DNA from: CAZUVM01 sp964623885
GTDB lineage: Bacteria > Verrucomicrobiota > Verrucomicrobiia > Limisphaerales > UBA8199
Direction of reading: 5' to 3'
Assembly (NCBI GenBank): GCA_964623885.1
Contig: CAZUVM010000025.1
Span: 1 to 36,931 of the forward strand
Length of the DNA stretch: 36,931 bases
Shown here: positions 8,603-17,023 of the stretch, piece by piece
Layout: every line of letters begins with the position of its first letter
Numbering within the stretch: the first letter of the stretch is position 1
Notes under the pieces: model-generated
Told to the model about the DNA's origin: nothing
Seen by the model: the letters and a program-made list of their open reading frames with translations, nothing else
Databases searched by the model: none
Made by a program: the position numbers and the translations under genes

Positions 8603-8700
8603 CTGAGTTCTGGCGGGTGGCTAGCGTTGTTGCTCCTCGGTAACAGAGCGCAGGGCTATGCTCCCTCGTCGCGCCTAGCCAGCCACCCGCCAGAGCTCAG
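8603..8700. repeat. Right hairpin unit of the MITE-like element
   Basis: CTGAGTTCTGGCGGGTGGCT (from 8603) pairs with 8675-8700, with one wobble-type difference and a 4-nt insertion in the right arm. Read on the minus strand, its loop contains ACGAGGGAGCATAGCC and CTGTTACCGAGGAGCAAC, matching the left unit's loop. Confidence 0.7.
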
Positions 8701-8733
8701 CGCACCCATTCCCTATTTATGAGATGGGTTCTA

Positions 8734-8879
8734 GATAGGTTGGGATAGTCTGGGCTCAATCTCGCTCGCCAGCCTCGCCTATCGCAACCTGTCCAAGCCT
8801 ATCCCCACCATTTTCAATTTCCCCTTATGCCCTCGCGACCTTTGCGACCTCTGCGTGGGGCACTCTGAAACACTTTCCG
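8734..8879. other. Intergenic, imperfect inverted repeats
   Basis: Only weak symmetry is seen (a GATAGGTTGGGATAG motif facing TATCGCAACCTGTCC and CCTATCCCC). No gene or clear terminator is supported. Confidence 0.35.
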
Positions 8880-11800
8880 CTAATACACAGCCACTCGGTA
8901 AAAGATAGTTGTTACCCCGGGAATATACCGCGTATCGATAAGCGTCACGTTGGTGTTGATGCCAGGGATATTGTCCTGAACCACTTGCCAGTTGACGAGA
9001 TCCGTCGAGGCATCCAGGCGGTAGGTGCGATTGATCGAAGTACTAAAGTTGATCTGGAACCTGCCGTCGGGCAATCGGCCAACACTGTTAACCTTCAGGT
9101 TCGAGAGCGCATTAGTGGGGTTCGTGTTGGCGCGGTATTCCTGCCAGTTAGCCATGCCATCGCCGTCTGAATCGGCCAATTCCGCTGCTGCCCAGATATT
9201 GCTGTTCCCGGAAGCGTATCCGTAGCTAATCAGCCAGGGCACCGGCGTGCCGTGGGGCAACGTCGGATAGAAGGTGATGAATTGGTTGGACAGCACAAAA
9301 GTTTGTCCGCCGGTATAGGCGGCGAGGTTGGTATCGACGCTGAGAACCGAAAATGCGTTCGTCGGATTGATGATATCATCGAACTGGAACGTAACCAATT
9401 TGGCAAATGCCGTGTAAGGCACTTCGATGGCCGCCGGGTTAGGACTGCTAAGGAGCAGATAATTCGTCCCGGCACTGTCGTTGGTATGGCTCATCGTCCA
9501 TTGATACAAGATCTCACCTGGGTTCGTGGACTGCAGTATTGGCGTGACCGGATAATTAGGGACGTAGCGGAACCGGAACTGAGAGATGTGCTGGGGTGTA
9601 TAGGTGGTGCGCAGATCGATGGCGCTCGGCAGCACCTGGGCATTGGCCACCGTGCGCAATTGACCGACCAGAACAGGGCCGGCATTGGAGATCGGGGTGT
9701 ACAAGGCGATGACGATGTTCGTTATCCCGGGGATGACGTTGGTGGTCGGCGGTGTTGTCGAGTTGTCAACATTGGTCATCGACGGGATGATCGTGTTCGT
9801 GGGAGAAGAGGCGGTCAATCCCTGGTACGTGATCGTGAAGGAGGGCGCGAAGGGTGTCGAATTGCGCTTGAGCGTCGCCCAACGGAGAATGTATTGCCCT
9901 TGCGAATCCTTGCTGATCTGGCCCAGCTTGGTGGCGATATCCGCGGGCGTTGTCGCCGTATAATAACTGCCCTGGCTGGCCGAGGCGATCAACTGCAAGT
10001 TCGTTGCTTCCAATTCATCTCCAAACCCAATCGCAAAAACTTTTACGGCGTTATTGGTTGCCAGATACACGGCATTGCTCAGCGTGCTCGTGCTCGATTC
10101 ATCACGGCCATCCGAGATGAACACAATGAAGTGTTGCTCGTCCGGGTTGGCTTTCCCCAAATTCGTGATGGCCGCGGACAAAGCATCCCAACAGCGGGAA
10201 CCCGTGCTGAAATAGTGGACATAATTGGTGTAGATGCCGGCGATAGAGTTATCCAGCAGCGCTTTATCGGTAGTAAGCGCAACCACATTGGAGGGGAACC
10301 AATCATCACGGTGGAACTCGTAAACCCCAATCTGCGTATCCGACGGCTGTTGGTTTACGAATGCTTGTGCTCCGCCCACTTCGAAATCAACCGCATCCGA
10401 GATGCCATTGTTGTTTGTGTCGCCATTGACCAGCGAGGCGATACTTTCCGTGAAATCGAGCACCAGGAAAGATTTGATGACCTTCTTGTTTCCCTGCACC
10501 AGGAACGAACCCGTTTCAACCGCGCTATTGGGAACGCCATCTTCCATGCAGACGGCCGAGAGCAACCGCGGATCGACTACTACCCCTGTCGTAGGCGCGT
10601 TGGTCGTCGGATCACCCAGGTAGGTGAAAAGCGAGAACTGGAAGTCCAGCAGGTACGGCGAAGAGTAAGTGTAAGTCACATTGCCGATGTTCAGATTGTT
10701 GATCTGCATGTTGCCAACTACGAGCGCAAGATTTGTGGAGCCGGCCCCCCAGACATTGGTGGCCCAGATCGTCGCCACCGTGGTGCCGGCGAAGATCGGC
10801 GTGCCCGAAATCATGCCGCTGACCGGATCGATACTCAGACCTGCTGGCAGGTTCTGGGCGGCAAAATTGGTCGGCGAGCCAGTCGCGGTGATTTGATACG
10901 TAAAGGGACTTTCTTCGGTTGCGTTCGCCGTGGTTGGGCTTGTGATGACCGGCGCGCCGGAGGTCAAAGTCAGCATCAGGGTTTCGGTGTCGGACGAACA
11001 GGCGTTGACCGCGGTGATGATGACGCCGAAGACGCCGTTTTCCGCGGGCGTCCCGGAGATCACGCCGGTGTTGGTGTTGATGGTCAGTCCGGCAGGCAGG
11101 AACTGCGCGCCGAATTGAACGGGGGTATGGATTGCGGTGATGCGGTAATTGAAAGCTTGGCCCTGGACGCCACTGGCGCTGAGCGCGCTCGTGATCGTGG
11201 GCGGCTGCACCGTCACTGTTAGCACGGCGCCGGTGATGACTCCGCCGAACGCGTTACTCACGGCAACCGAATAGAGGCCGGCCTGGCTGAGATTTACGTT
11301 GGCAAGCGTAAGCTGCGTGCGTGTGGCTCCGGCTAGATTTGTGCCCTGAAACTGCCATTGGTAAGTAAATGGCGTTGAGCCATCCACCGCGACCGAAAAT
11401 GAAGCGCCTTCACCGCAGATCGTGCTGGTATCGCGCGGCGGAACCGTGACGACCGGTGGCATTCCGTACGCGGTCACGATCGCCGGCTGACTGAAAATCG
11501 TATCAAAGCTGTTGCCGACACTAACCGTATAAGGCCCGCCATCCTTCGCCTGGACATTGGCAATCGTAAAGCTGGTATTGGTCTGGCCAACGAGGTTCGT
11601 TCCATAATGATACCATTGAAAAGTCAGTGGCTGCGCCCCGACTGCCAGCACTTGCAGGGTGGCACTCTTGCTGATGATTGCAACCTGGCTGGCTGGCGGC
11701 ACCAAAATGTACGGGGTGCCGTCCCCTTTCAGCGCCAGGTTGTGATAGCCACCGGCCGAAATGCCGATATAGCCCGCATCGTTCGTGCTGACTGTGCTTT

Positions 11801-12629
11801 GGCCGTCGGTGTTAAGCCCCCAGGCTGCGAGGGTGCCGTCTGCTCTCAGCGCCAGGCTGTGCCCCGCGCCACCAGACACTTGCACGGCATTCGTTATTGT
11901 CTGAGGAACCGTGATTTGTCCGTCGTAGTTTCCGCCCCACGCCAGCACATGGCCGTTACGCTGCAGAGCGAGGCAATGGTCGCCACCAGCGGCGATGCCC
12001 ACGATGTTGCTGCTCGCTGCGGCGGGGACATTGGTTTTGCCGTAGGAATTGTCCCCCCAGGCAATAACGCTCCCGTCCAGTCGCAATGCCAGGCTCTGGC
12101 CGTTCCCGGCCGCAATGGCTACGACATTGGACAACCACGCCGGAACACCGGTCTGAGTGCCCCAGGAAACCACTGTGCCGTCACTTCTAAGCGCTAGCGA
12201 GTGACTCCATCCGGCAGCGATTGCCGTCACATTGGTGGCGTCGGCTGGCGCCGCCGATTGGCTGCCCCATACCACGATCGTTCCGTTGCTTTGCAGGGCC
12301 ATGCTGTAAATGGCCCCCGCGCCGATTGCGGCCACACCCGTTAAACCTTGCGGTACATTAGTTTGTCCAGCTGAATTGAATCCCCAAGCCAGCACCGTTC
12401 CGTCACCCCGAAGTGCGACGCTGTGGGAAACGCCGGCCGCCACCCCTACTACGTTGTTCGCTCCTCCCGGTATAGTGGTTTGTCCCGAGTCGTTCGCCCC
12501 CCAAGCCACTACCGTTCCGGCCGCGTGGCCGGCTGCGGCCCCCAATTGGGCCGACAAAAGCGCAATCGCCAGCCTGCTCCTGAGCCTACAGCAGGTGTGC
12601 TTGTGAACAAAACTTCCTTGGATATTCAT
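8880..12629 (-). CDS. Giant secreted RCC1-propeller / VWA protein
   Basis: This is a 1249-aa exported protein with a signal peptide at ~1-37 (RLAIALLSAQLGAAAGHAAG). Seven RCC1-type repeats (~38-305) have the pattern V-x-A-W-G-x-N-x-x-G-Q ... VAAG-x-x-H-S-x-A-L-R-x-D-G-T, which makes a full seven-bladed propeller. Two Ig-like domains with FQWY and YQWQF follow (~315-475), then two He_PIG putative-Ig domains (~478-640; LPAGLTINTNTGVISGTP). A von Willebrand A domain spans ~715-930 with metal-site residues D725-x-T727-x-S729 (DFTES, Thr in the first Ser position) and D840 in FISDGRDE. A thrombospondin-3-like Ca site, DSDGDGMANWQEY, lies near 1150, and the tail ends IFYRVAVY. It is likely a surface adhesion or binding protein. 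The role is inferred; the domains are clear. Confidence 0.9.
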   Translation of the reverse strand: MNIQGSFVHKHTCCRLRSRLAIALLSAQLGAAAGHAAGTVVAWGANDSGQTTIPGGANNVVGVAAGVSHSVALRGDGTVLAWGFNSAGQTNVPQGLTGVAAIGAGAIYSMALQSNGTIVVWGSQSAAPADATNVTAIAAGWSHSLALRSDGTVVSWGTQTGVPAWLSNVVAIAAGNGQSLALRLDGSVIAWGDNSYGKTNVPAAASSNIVGIAAGGDHCLALQRNGHVLAWGGNYDGQITVPQTITNAVQVSGGAGHSLALRADGTLAAWGLNTDGQSTVSTNDAGYIGISAGGYHNLALKGDGTPYILVPPASQVAIISKSATLQVLAVGAQPLTFQWYHYGTNLVGQTNTSFTIANVQAKDGGPYTVSVGNSFDTIFSQPAIVTAYGMPPVVTVPPRDTSTICGEGASFSVAVDGSTPFTYQWQFQGTNLAGATRTQLTLANVNLSQAGLYSVAVSNAFGGVITGAVLTVTVQPPTITSALSASGVQGQAFNYRITAIHTPVQFGAQFLPAGLTINTNTGVISGTPAENGVFGVIITAVNACSSDTETLMLTLTSGAPVITSPTTANATEESPFTYQITATGSPTNFAAQNLPAGLSIDPVSGMISGTPIFAGTTVATIWATNVWGAGSTNLALVVGNMQINNLNIGNVTYTYSSPYLLDFQFSLFTYLGDPTTNAPTTGVVVDPRLLSAVCMEDGVPNSAVETGSFLVQGNKKVIKSFLVLDFTESIASLVNGDTNNNGISDAVDFEVGGAQAFVNQQPSDTQIGVYEFHRDDWFPSNVVALTTDKALLDNSIAGIYTNYVHYFSTGSRCWDALSAAITNLGKANPDEQHFIVFISDGRDESSTSTLSNAVYLATNNAVKVFAIGFGDELEATNLQLIASASQGSYYTATTPADIATKLGQISKDSQGQYILRWATLKRNSTPFAPSFTITYQGLTASSPTNTIIPSMTNVDNSTTPPTTNVIPGITNIVIALYTPISNAGPVLVGQLRTVANAQVLPSAIDLRTTYTPQHISQFRFRYVPNYPVTPILQSTNPGEILYQWTMSHTNDSAGTNYLLLSSPNPAAIEVPYTAFAKLVTFQFDDIINPTNAFSVLSVDTNLAAYTGGQTFVLSNQFITFYPTLPHGTPVPWLISYGYASGNSNIWAAAELADSDGDGMANWQEYRANTNPTNALSNLKVNSVGRLPDGRFQINFSTSINRTYRLDASTDLVNWQVVQDNIPGINTNVTLIDTRYIPGVTTIFYRVAVY

Positions 12630-12876
12630 TTGGGTTGAAATAGCTGTCGTTTACGCGTACGCCTCGGGCGACGTGCTTTCGCCCTATGCACCGAGATTTG
12701 ACGAGACTGCGACGGCCCCTCAATTTTGACAAGAATTTTCTGCGCTAACCCGCTGGATTTCTGGTACTCTTCCCGTATTATCGTAAGGCAGGCTCTGCGG
12801 CAGCCCTGGATGGCAACAACAATCGACGCAAAAACGTAGAATCCAGATCCAATCCACGTTCGAACCTAAGATTTCC
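12630..12876. other. Divergent intergenic region upstream of the cysteine desulfurase
   Basis: This 247-bp gap lies between two divergent genes and must hold promoters for both. TTGACA at 12726-12731 and TATTAT at 12776-12781 are visible but not correctly spaced to pair with each other, so no promoter is called. No small gene is seen. Confidence 0.35.
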
Positions 12877-14025
12877 GTGTATTACTTCGATAATAATGCC
12901 ACCACCAAAGTCGCCCCGGAGGTAATTGCGACGATGCTCCCTTTTCTGGAAAGGGACTGGGGAAACCCATCAAGCGCTTACGCTTTCGGGCATCAACTCG
13001 GCAATGCCTTGTCGGAGGCCCGCACCAAGATGGCCGCTCTCTTGAATGCCGAGCCGCGCGAGATTGTGTTCACCAGTTGCGGTACCGAGAGCAATAACAC
13101 GGCTCTCCATAGCGCTTTAGCCACCCAGCCGGACAAAAAACACATCGTAACCACATCCGTAGAGCACTCGGCCAACATCAAGTTTTGCAAATTCCTGCAA
13201 AAACGAGGCTATGAAGTCACATTTTTGCCGGTCAGCGCGGATGGTGCCATTGATTTCAACCAATTGGAGAGCTCGATTCGATCGGATACAGCCATTGTGT
13301 CAGTGATGTGGGCGAATAACGAAACCGGGGTGTTATTTCCCATTCGGGAAGTTGCCGGCCTGTGTCGGGCCAAGGGTGTCCTGTTTCACGCCGATGCGGT
13401 GCAGACTCCCGGCAAGCTGAAGATCGACGTCCACGAGCTGGGGGTGGATTTCCTTTCGCTCTCAGGGCACAAGTTGCACGCACCTAAAGGGATAGGATTG
13501 CTTTATGTAAAGCGTCACACGCGTTTTCAACCCTATTTAATGGGTGGTGAGCAGGAGCGTGGCCGGCGAGGTGGCACCGAGAATGTGCCTTACATTGTTG
13601 GATTCGGCCGAGCCGCTGAATTGGCCTCCGCCAGGCTTGAAGAAGAGAATACGCGCGTAAGCGCGCTGCGTGATCGGATGGAAACAAGCATTCTGGAGCG
13701 GATCCCGGGCAGTTCACTAAACGGGAGGTCTGAACCGCGCCTGCCTAATACGAGCAATCTTGCTTTCGAAGGGGTGGAGGCGGAAGGGATTTTGTTATTG
13801 TTGGATCAAGCACAAGTTTGCGCCTCCAGCGGCTCGGCATGCACCACGGGTTCGCTGGATCCTTCCCATGTTTTGCTGGCGATGGGTTGTAGCCCCGCGC
13901 GCGCGCGGAGCAGCATCCGCCTGAGCTTGGGATTCTACAATACCGACGAGGATGTGGACTATCTGCTCGAGGTTTTACCACCAATCATCGAGAAGCTTCG
14001 CGTTAATGCGCCGGTCCCTGCATAA
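12877..14025 (+). CDS. Cysteine desulfurase, NifS/IscS family
   Basis: This 382-aa protein has the usual length for the family and is a cytoplasmic fold-type I PLP enzyme converting cysteine to alanine and delivering sulfane sulfur for Fe-S clusters, tRNA thiolation or cofactors. The N-terminal YFDNNATTKVAPEV is typical. H-SGHK-LHAPKG holds the PLP-binding Lys199, HADAVQTPG lies before it, and SSGSACTTG carries the catalytic Cys322 in a NifS-like short loop. The GTG start at 12877 directly precedes the conserved N-terminus, and no ATG is available nearby. No IscU, NifU or SufE partner is adjacent, so the dedicated acceptor is unknown. Its last 23 bp overlap the end of the convergent prenyltransferase gene. 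Confidence 0.95.
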   Translation: MYYFDNNATTKVAPEVIATMLPFLERDWGNPSSAYAFGHQLGNALSEARTKMAALLNAEPREIVFTSCGTESNNTALHSALATQPDKKHIVTTSVEHSANIKFCKFLQKRGYEVTFLPVSADGAIDFNQLESSIRSDTAIVSVMWANNETGVLFPIREVAGLCRAKGVLFHADAVQTPGKLKIDVHELGVDFLSLSGHKLHAPKGIGLLYVKRHTRFQPYLMGGEQERGRRGGTENVPYIVGFGRAAELASARLEEENTRVSALRDRMETSILERIPGSSLNGRSEPRLPNTSNLAFEGVEAEGILLLLDQAQVCASSGSACTTGSLDPSHVLLAMGCSPARARSSIRLSLGFYNTDEDVDYLLEVLPPIIEKLRVNAPVPA

Positions 14026-14905
14026 AATTGCTTCGATAATTCAGCTGCAGAAACAGCACGGAGAGGCCGAACAGAATTAGAAATGCGAAGCTCAGTTCCC
14101 GTGAGCCGGAAGAGATCTGGCCGGGCAATGTTACCGGACAAGTCGCCAGCCAATCCACAAATACAATCCCAGTCGCCAGGTTGGCCGTGGCGCGAGCCAG
14201 ATCGCGTTCCGGCGCCCAGAAAACCGGCCGCAAGCAACGCAGAATCCAAAGCGCCAGCACAGCCGAGAGCAACAGACCCGTTTCACGAAACTCATTTACA
14301 TCCATAACCAGGGCCAGCCCTATCGGTACGCCTAGCAATGCGACAGGCCAAACTTTGGTTTCATTTGGTTTTTCGCGCCAACCCTCCAACCAACGCAGGC
14401 CGGCAGCGTATGCCGCCAAGGCTAAGCCACACCAAATAGACCAACCCGTCACCCCACGCTCAGCCACTGCCGCTCCTACCACGTATAGAAGGCAACGACA
14501 AAGGCCTTTTAATACCGGGGACAAGGGGAGCAGCCGATGCAGGGCATTATACAAGACACTGAAGAACGCAAACATCAATGCCAGCCAGCCCACCGTTCGT
14601 CCCAGAAATACGAAGACGAGGGCGCCGGTTGCCAGAAAGGCGACACCCCAGCGAAACACGGTGTCGTGGCCAATTGCTCCCGCGGGAATGGGCCGGCCCG
14701 GACGATGCTGGCGATCGAATTCCGTATCGAAGGCATCATTGAGAAAGGCGCTCCCAAGAAAAAGCAGCGTTGCTCCGCCGAATAGCGCCAGGAGACTGCC
14801 AGGATTGCCGCCGCCGCCCAACCACCAACCCGCCAGGCAATTCGACCATATAGTTGGCAATCGCGCCGGTCGGCTCAGAGCAAGGATCGTGCGTAGGAAC
14901 GACAT
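14003..14905 (-). CDS. UbiA-family prenyltransferase, integral membrane
   Basis: This 300-aa polytopic membrane protein has roughly eight or nine hydrophobic helices. The hallmark first Asp-rich motif is present as N-D-x-F-D-x-E-F-D followed by RPGRPIPAG (NDxxDxxxD..RP), which binds the prenyl diphosphate through Mg2+. The second Asp-rich motif is not obvious, so substrate cannot be assigned; EboC-like UbiA relatives and other atypical members are candidates. The start at 14905 (MSFLRTILALSRPARLP) was chosen over 14971 because the extra 22 residues are Cys/His-rich and unlike the family, while RP..LPTIWSN matches the typical first helix. It overlaps the convergent cysteine desulfurase gene by 23 bp and is not in an operon with known quinone genes. 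Confidence 0.85.
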   Translation of the reverse strand: MSFLRTILALSRPARLPTIWSNCLAGWWLGGGGNPGSLLALFGGATLLFLGSAFLNDAFDTEFDRQHRPGRPIPAGAIGHDTVFRWGVAFLATGALVFVFLGRTVGWLALMFAFFSVLYNALHRLLPLSPVLKGLCRCLLYVVGAAVAERGVTGWSIWCGLALAAYAAGLRWLEGWREKPNETKVWPVALLGVPIGLALVMDVNEFRETGLLLSAVLALWILRCLRPVFWAPERDLARATANLATGIVFVDWLATCPVTLPGQISSGSRELSFAFLILFGLSVLFLQLNYRSNFMQGPAH

Positions 14906-15050
14906 TGCCGGGCACCGAGAGTGCCAATGGCAGTTGCGAAAGACACGAAAAAATGCACCGACAGAAATCACATCCCACGCCCCATTGATTTTCCGCTTGC
15001 TTGGAATGAGGAGTGAGGCAAAAGCTCATACGCATTCCGACGTAGTAGAT

Positions 15051-15659
15051 ATGCAACGAAGTACCCAGCTAATGGAACAATTCAGATCGCCACTCACAAC
15101 ATTAACCCGGCAGATTTGCCCGGTATGCCTGGTTTTAGGTGCGGCAATGATGCTCAGCTGTACTATCGGCTATAGCCAAGGGGTCACCGTATGGACAGGC
15201 CCGACCATGATTTTTACCGAGTCAGCGGGTGCCGACGGCAGTCAACCCACCGACCAGGATCGCCTCACATCGACTGTCTGGATCACCCGAAACGTGATTA
15301 AAGGGTTGTTCAATGCTGCAACTGAAGGTGGTTATTCACATTTCCTCAGCCCTGCAGATACGGCCTGGGCGTACGGATCTTTGAACAATTATGCCTCGCT
15401 CACGTATACGAACTGGGAGGGGTGGTTCGGCGGTCTATCGGGGGGCGGACCCCGTTCAACCATAGGAAAGCCAGCCGTGCTGCATTTGATCTCGGATAAT
15501 GTCTATCTATCCGTGACGTTCCTTTCCTGGGGTGGAAGCCTGGGCGGGTTTTCGTATGAACGCTCCACCCCTTTGGTGCCGGAACCCTCAGTAAGCCTGC
15601 TCGCGTTATCTGCGGCAACTGGGGCAGGTTGGTTTCGTCATTTTAGACGGCGGAAATAG
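15051..15659 (+). CDS. PEP-CTERM sorted secreted protein
   Basis: This ~202-aa exported protein has a signal peptide (PVCLVLGAAMMLSCTIGYSQG) and a mature region with acid and aromatic motifs (DRLTSTVWITRNVIKGLFNA, DTAWAYGSLNNYASLTYTNW, HLISDNVYLSVTFLSWGG). It ends in a classical PEP-CTERM tail: VPEPS, a short hydrophobic helix and a basic FRHFRRRK. Such tails are recognised by exosortase (EpsH/XrtA type) and linked to exopolysaccharide producers; no exosortase lies in this window. In-frame starts exist at 15006, 15051 and 15072, none with a strong ribosome binding site; 15051 is a compromise. The family seems familiar from Verrucomicrobiota but has no known function. Confidence 0.8.
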   Translation: MQRSTQLMEQFRSPLTTLTRQICPVCLVLGAAMMLSCTIGYSQGVTVWTGPTMIFTESAGADGSQPTDQDRLTSTVWITRNVIKGLFNAATEGGYSHFLSPADTAWAYGSLNNYASLTYTNWEGWFGGLSGGGPRSTIGKPAVLHLISDNVYLSVTFLSWGGSLGGFSYERSTPLVPEPSVSLLALSAATGAGWFRHFRRRK

Positions 15660-15734
15660 CCGGGCTCCCTTCGGGCAATTGACATCCCGGCAAGGCGCGC
15701 CCAGACTGGCCCGGGTGAAAGCTCTTCCTGAACT

Positions 15735-17003
15735 ATGAGCCGTGTTTTGCTGGTGGATGATGATCCAATCATCTTGCAGATTTATCGCAGGGGATTGACG
15801 GCACATGGCCTTGAGGTCGAGACGGCCGGAGATGGATTGGCGGCACTGAAAGCTTTGCAAACCTCAAAGCCGGATATCATGGTGCTCGACCTCATGATGC
15901 CGAAGTTTTCTGGAGCCGAAGTACTCAAAAATATTCGCTCCGATCCGAAACTGGCAAGCTTGCCCGTAATCGTGCTTTCCAATGTCTACATGAACACGCT
16001 CGGCCAGGAGGCGGCGTTGGCTGGAGCCGAAAAGGGGCTGCTCAAGGTTCGATGCACGCCGGCGCTTCTGTTCGCCGCCATAACCGATGCACTCCAAGGG
16101 ACTACGGAGAAGACGGACGACTCGGTTTTGCTGGCCGTGCCAAAACCCAACGCGACAAAACCGGCGCCGATTCGGCGCGAGGCAGCGCGGCTGGTTCCGC
16201 AACCCGCTCCGCCTGCAGCCCCCAAAGACGTACGCAAAGAACCGTCTAAACCGACCTTCGATCCGAACTTGGAGAGACAACTTCGGGACAATGCACGGCG
16301 TGATTTTCTCAGCCGCATTTCAGCCAAGTGCGCCGAGTTGTGCGGCCAGTTTGAGGATTTCAATAATGCGAAAAGCGAATCCGAGTGGAAAGTGCGTCTG
16401 GAAGCGATTTACCGCCAAATCCACTTCCTGGCGGCCCAGGCGGGCCTGGCCGGATGCGCGCGGCTGGCGCTTCTAGCCTCAGCACTGGAGGCTTTGATGT
16501 TGCAGCTCATGGATAAGCCCGCGCGCATGACGTTATCGGCGCGGCGCACATTGCGTCTTAGCATGGAGGCGCTCCGAATTCTGGCCGCCCAGGCACATGA
16601 GCTGCATCTGGATGCCACCCCAAAGGCCGCAATCCTGGTTGTGGATGATGATCCGATTTCCAATCGCCTCGTGGTTTCCGCTTTGCGGCGGGTCGAGCTG
16701 GATGCCACAAGTTTCGAAGATCCATTGCAGGCGCTCCAGCACCTGAAAGAAAAGCACCATGACATTCTGTTATTGGATCTGCAAATGCCCGGGATGACCG
16801 GTTTTGATCTGTGCGAGAAAGTGCGCAAGCTGCCCGGTTATGAAAAAACGCCGGTTATCTACGTTACGAGCCACACCGAGTTTGAACTTATGGCCAAGAG
16901 CCTCGAAGTAGGCGCGGAAGACCTGATGGGCAAGCCGATATTACCGATGGAGCTCGCCGTTAAGGTGCTGATTCACCTGCTGCGCCGGGAACGTGCCAAT
17001 TAG
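15735..17003 (+). CDS. Response regulator: REC - Hpt-like - REC
   Basis: This 422-aa cytoplasmic signalling protein has no DNA-binding or enzymatic output domain. REC1 (~3-122) has D8/D9/D10 and phospho-acceptor D52 (VLDLMMP), but the usual Lys-Pro is replaced by K-V-R. A Pro/Ala/Lys-rich linker (~125-180) follows. Residues ~185-300 form a helical bundle resembling Hpt, with H230 in QIHFLAAQAGLAG, where the family's H-x-x-K-G becomes H-F-L-A-A. REC2 (~302-420) has ILVVDDDP, D348 (LLLDLQMPG), YVTS and GKP, all intact. REC2 looks fully competent, while REC1 and the Hpt-like module may be modified. The partner kinase is not nearby. The gene ends 20 bp before the end of the convergent RND gene. 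Confidence 0.88.
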   Translation: MSRVLLVDDDPIILQIYRRGLTAHGLEVETAGDGLAALKALQTSKPDIMVLDLMMPKFSGAEVLKNIRSDPKLASLPVIVLSNVYMNTLGQEAALAGAEKGLLKVRCTPALLFAAITDALQGTTEKTDDSVLLAVPKPNATKPAPIRREAARLVPQPAPPAAPKDVRKEPSKPTFDPNLERQLRDNARRDFLSRISAKCAELCGQFEDFNNAKSESEWKVRLEAIYRQIHFLAAQAGLAGCARLALLASALEALMLQLMDKPARMTLSARRTLRLSMEALRILAAQAHELHLDATPKAAILVVDDDPISNRLVVSALRRVELDATSFEDPLQALQHLKEKHHDILLLDLQMPGMTGFDLCEKVRKLPGYEKTPVIYVTSHTEFELMAKSLEVGAEDLMGKPILPMELAVKVLIHLLRRERAN

Positions 17004-17023
17004 CCATCGCGCAGCGGTGTGAA

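Larger units (their letters stand above)
8461..8733. mobile_element. MITE-like element with 33-bp terminal inverted repeats
   Basis: The left end, 8461-8493 (starting TAGAACCCATCTCATAAATA), and right end, 8701-8733, are inverted copies with one mismatch in 33. The 273-bp element has no ORF of note. Its halves are two inverted units, each a terminal repeat plus a long hairpin with a related loop. It sits between the start of the LamG protein gene and the end of the RCC1/VWA gene, both on the minus strand. No clear target-site duplication is seen. It could be a non-autonomous transposon or a paired REP/BIME-type repeat. Confidence 0.75.

Noticed and set aside
8489..8722. 77-codon frame within the MITE-like element
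   Set aside because: It runs through both hairpins and loops; composition and start context do not support coding.
9252..11222. 656-codon open frame on the plus strand
   Set aside because: It lies wholly antisense to the RCC1/VWA gene, is rich in Arg/Gly/Asp runs without domain signatures, and has no signal peptide or start signal; it is a codon-bias shadow.
12726..12781. TTGACA and TATTAT as a promoter pair for the cysteine desulfurase gene
   Set aside because: They are about 44 bp apart, far outside normal sigma-70 spacing; neither has a convincing partner at 16-18 bp.
14181..15050. Upstream extension of the PEP-CTERM gene frame
   Set aside because: This part is antisense to the UbiA gene and reads as low-complexity Arg/Pro/Ser sequence; the signal peptide lies after 15051.
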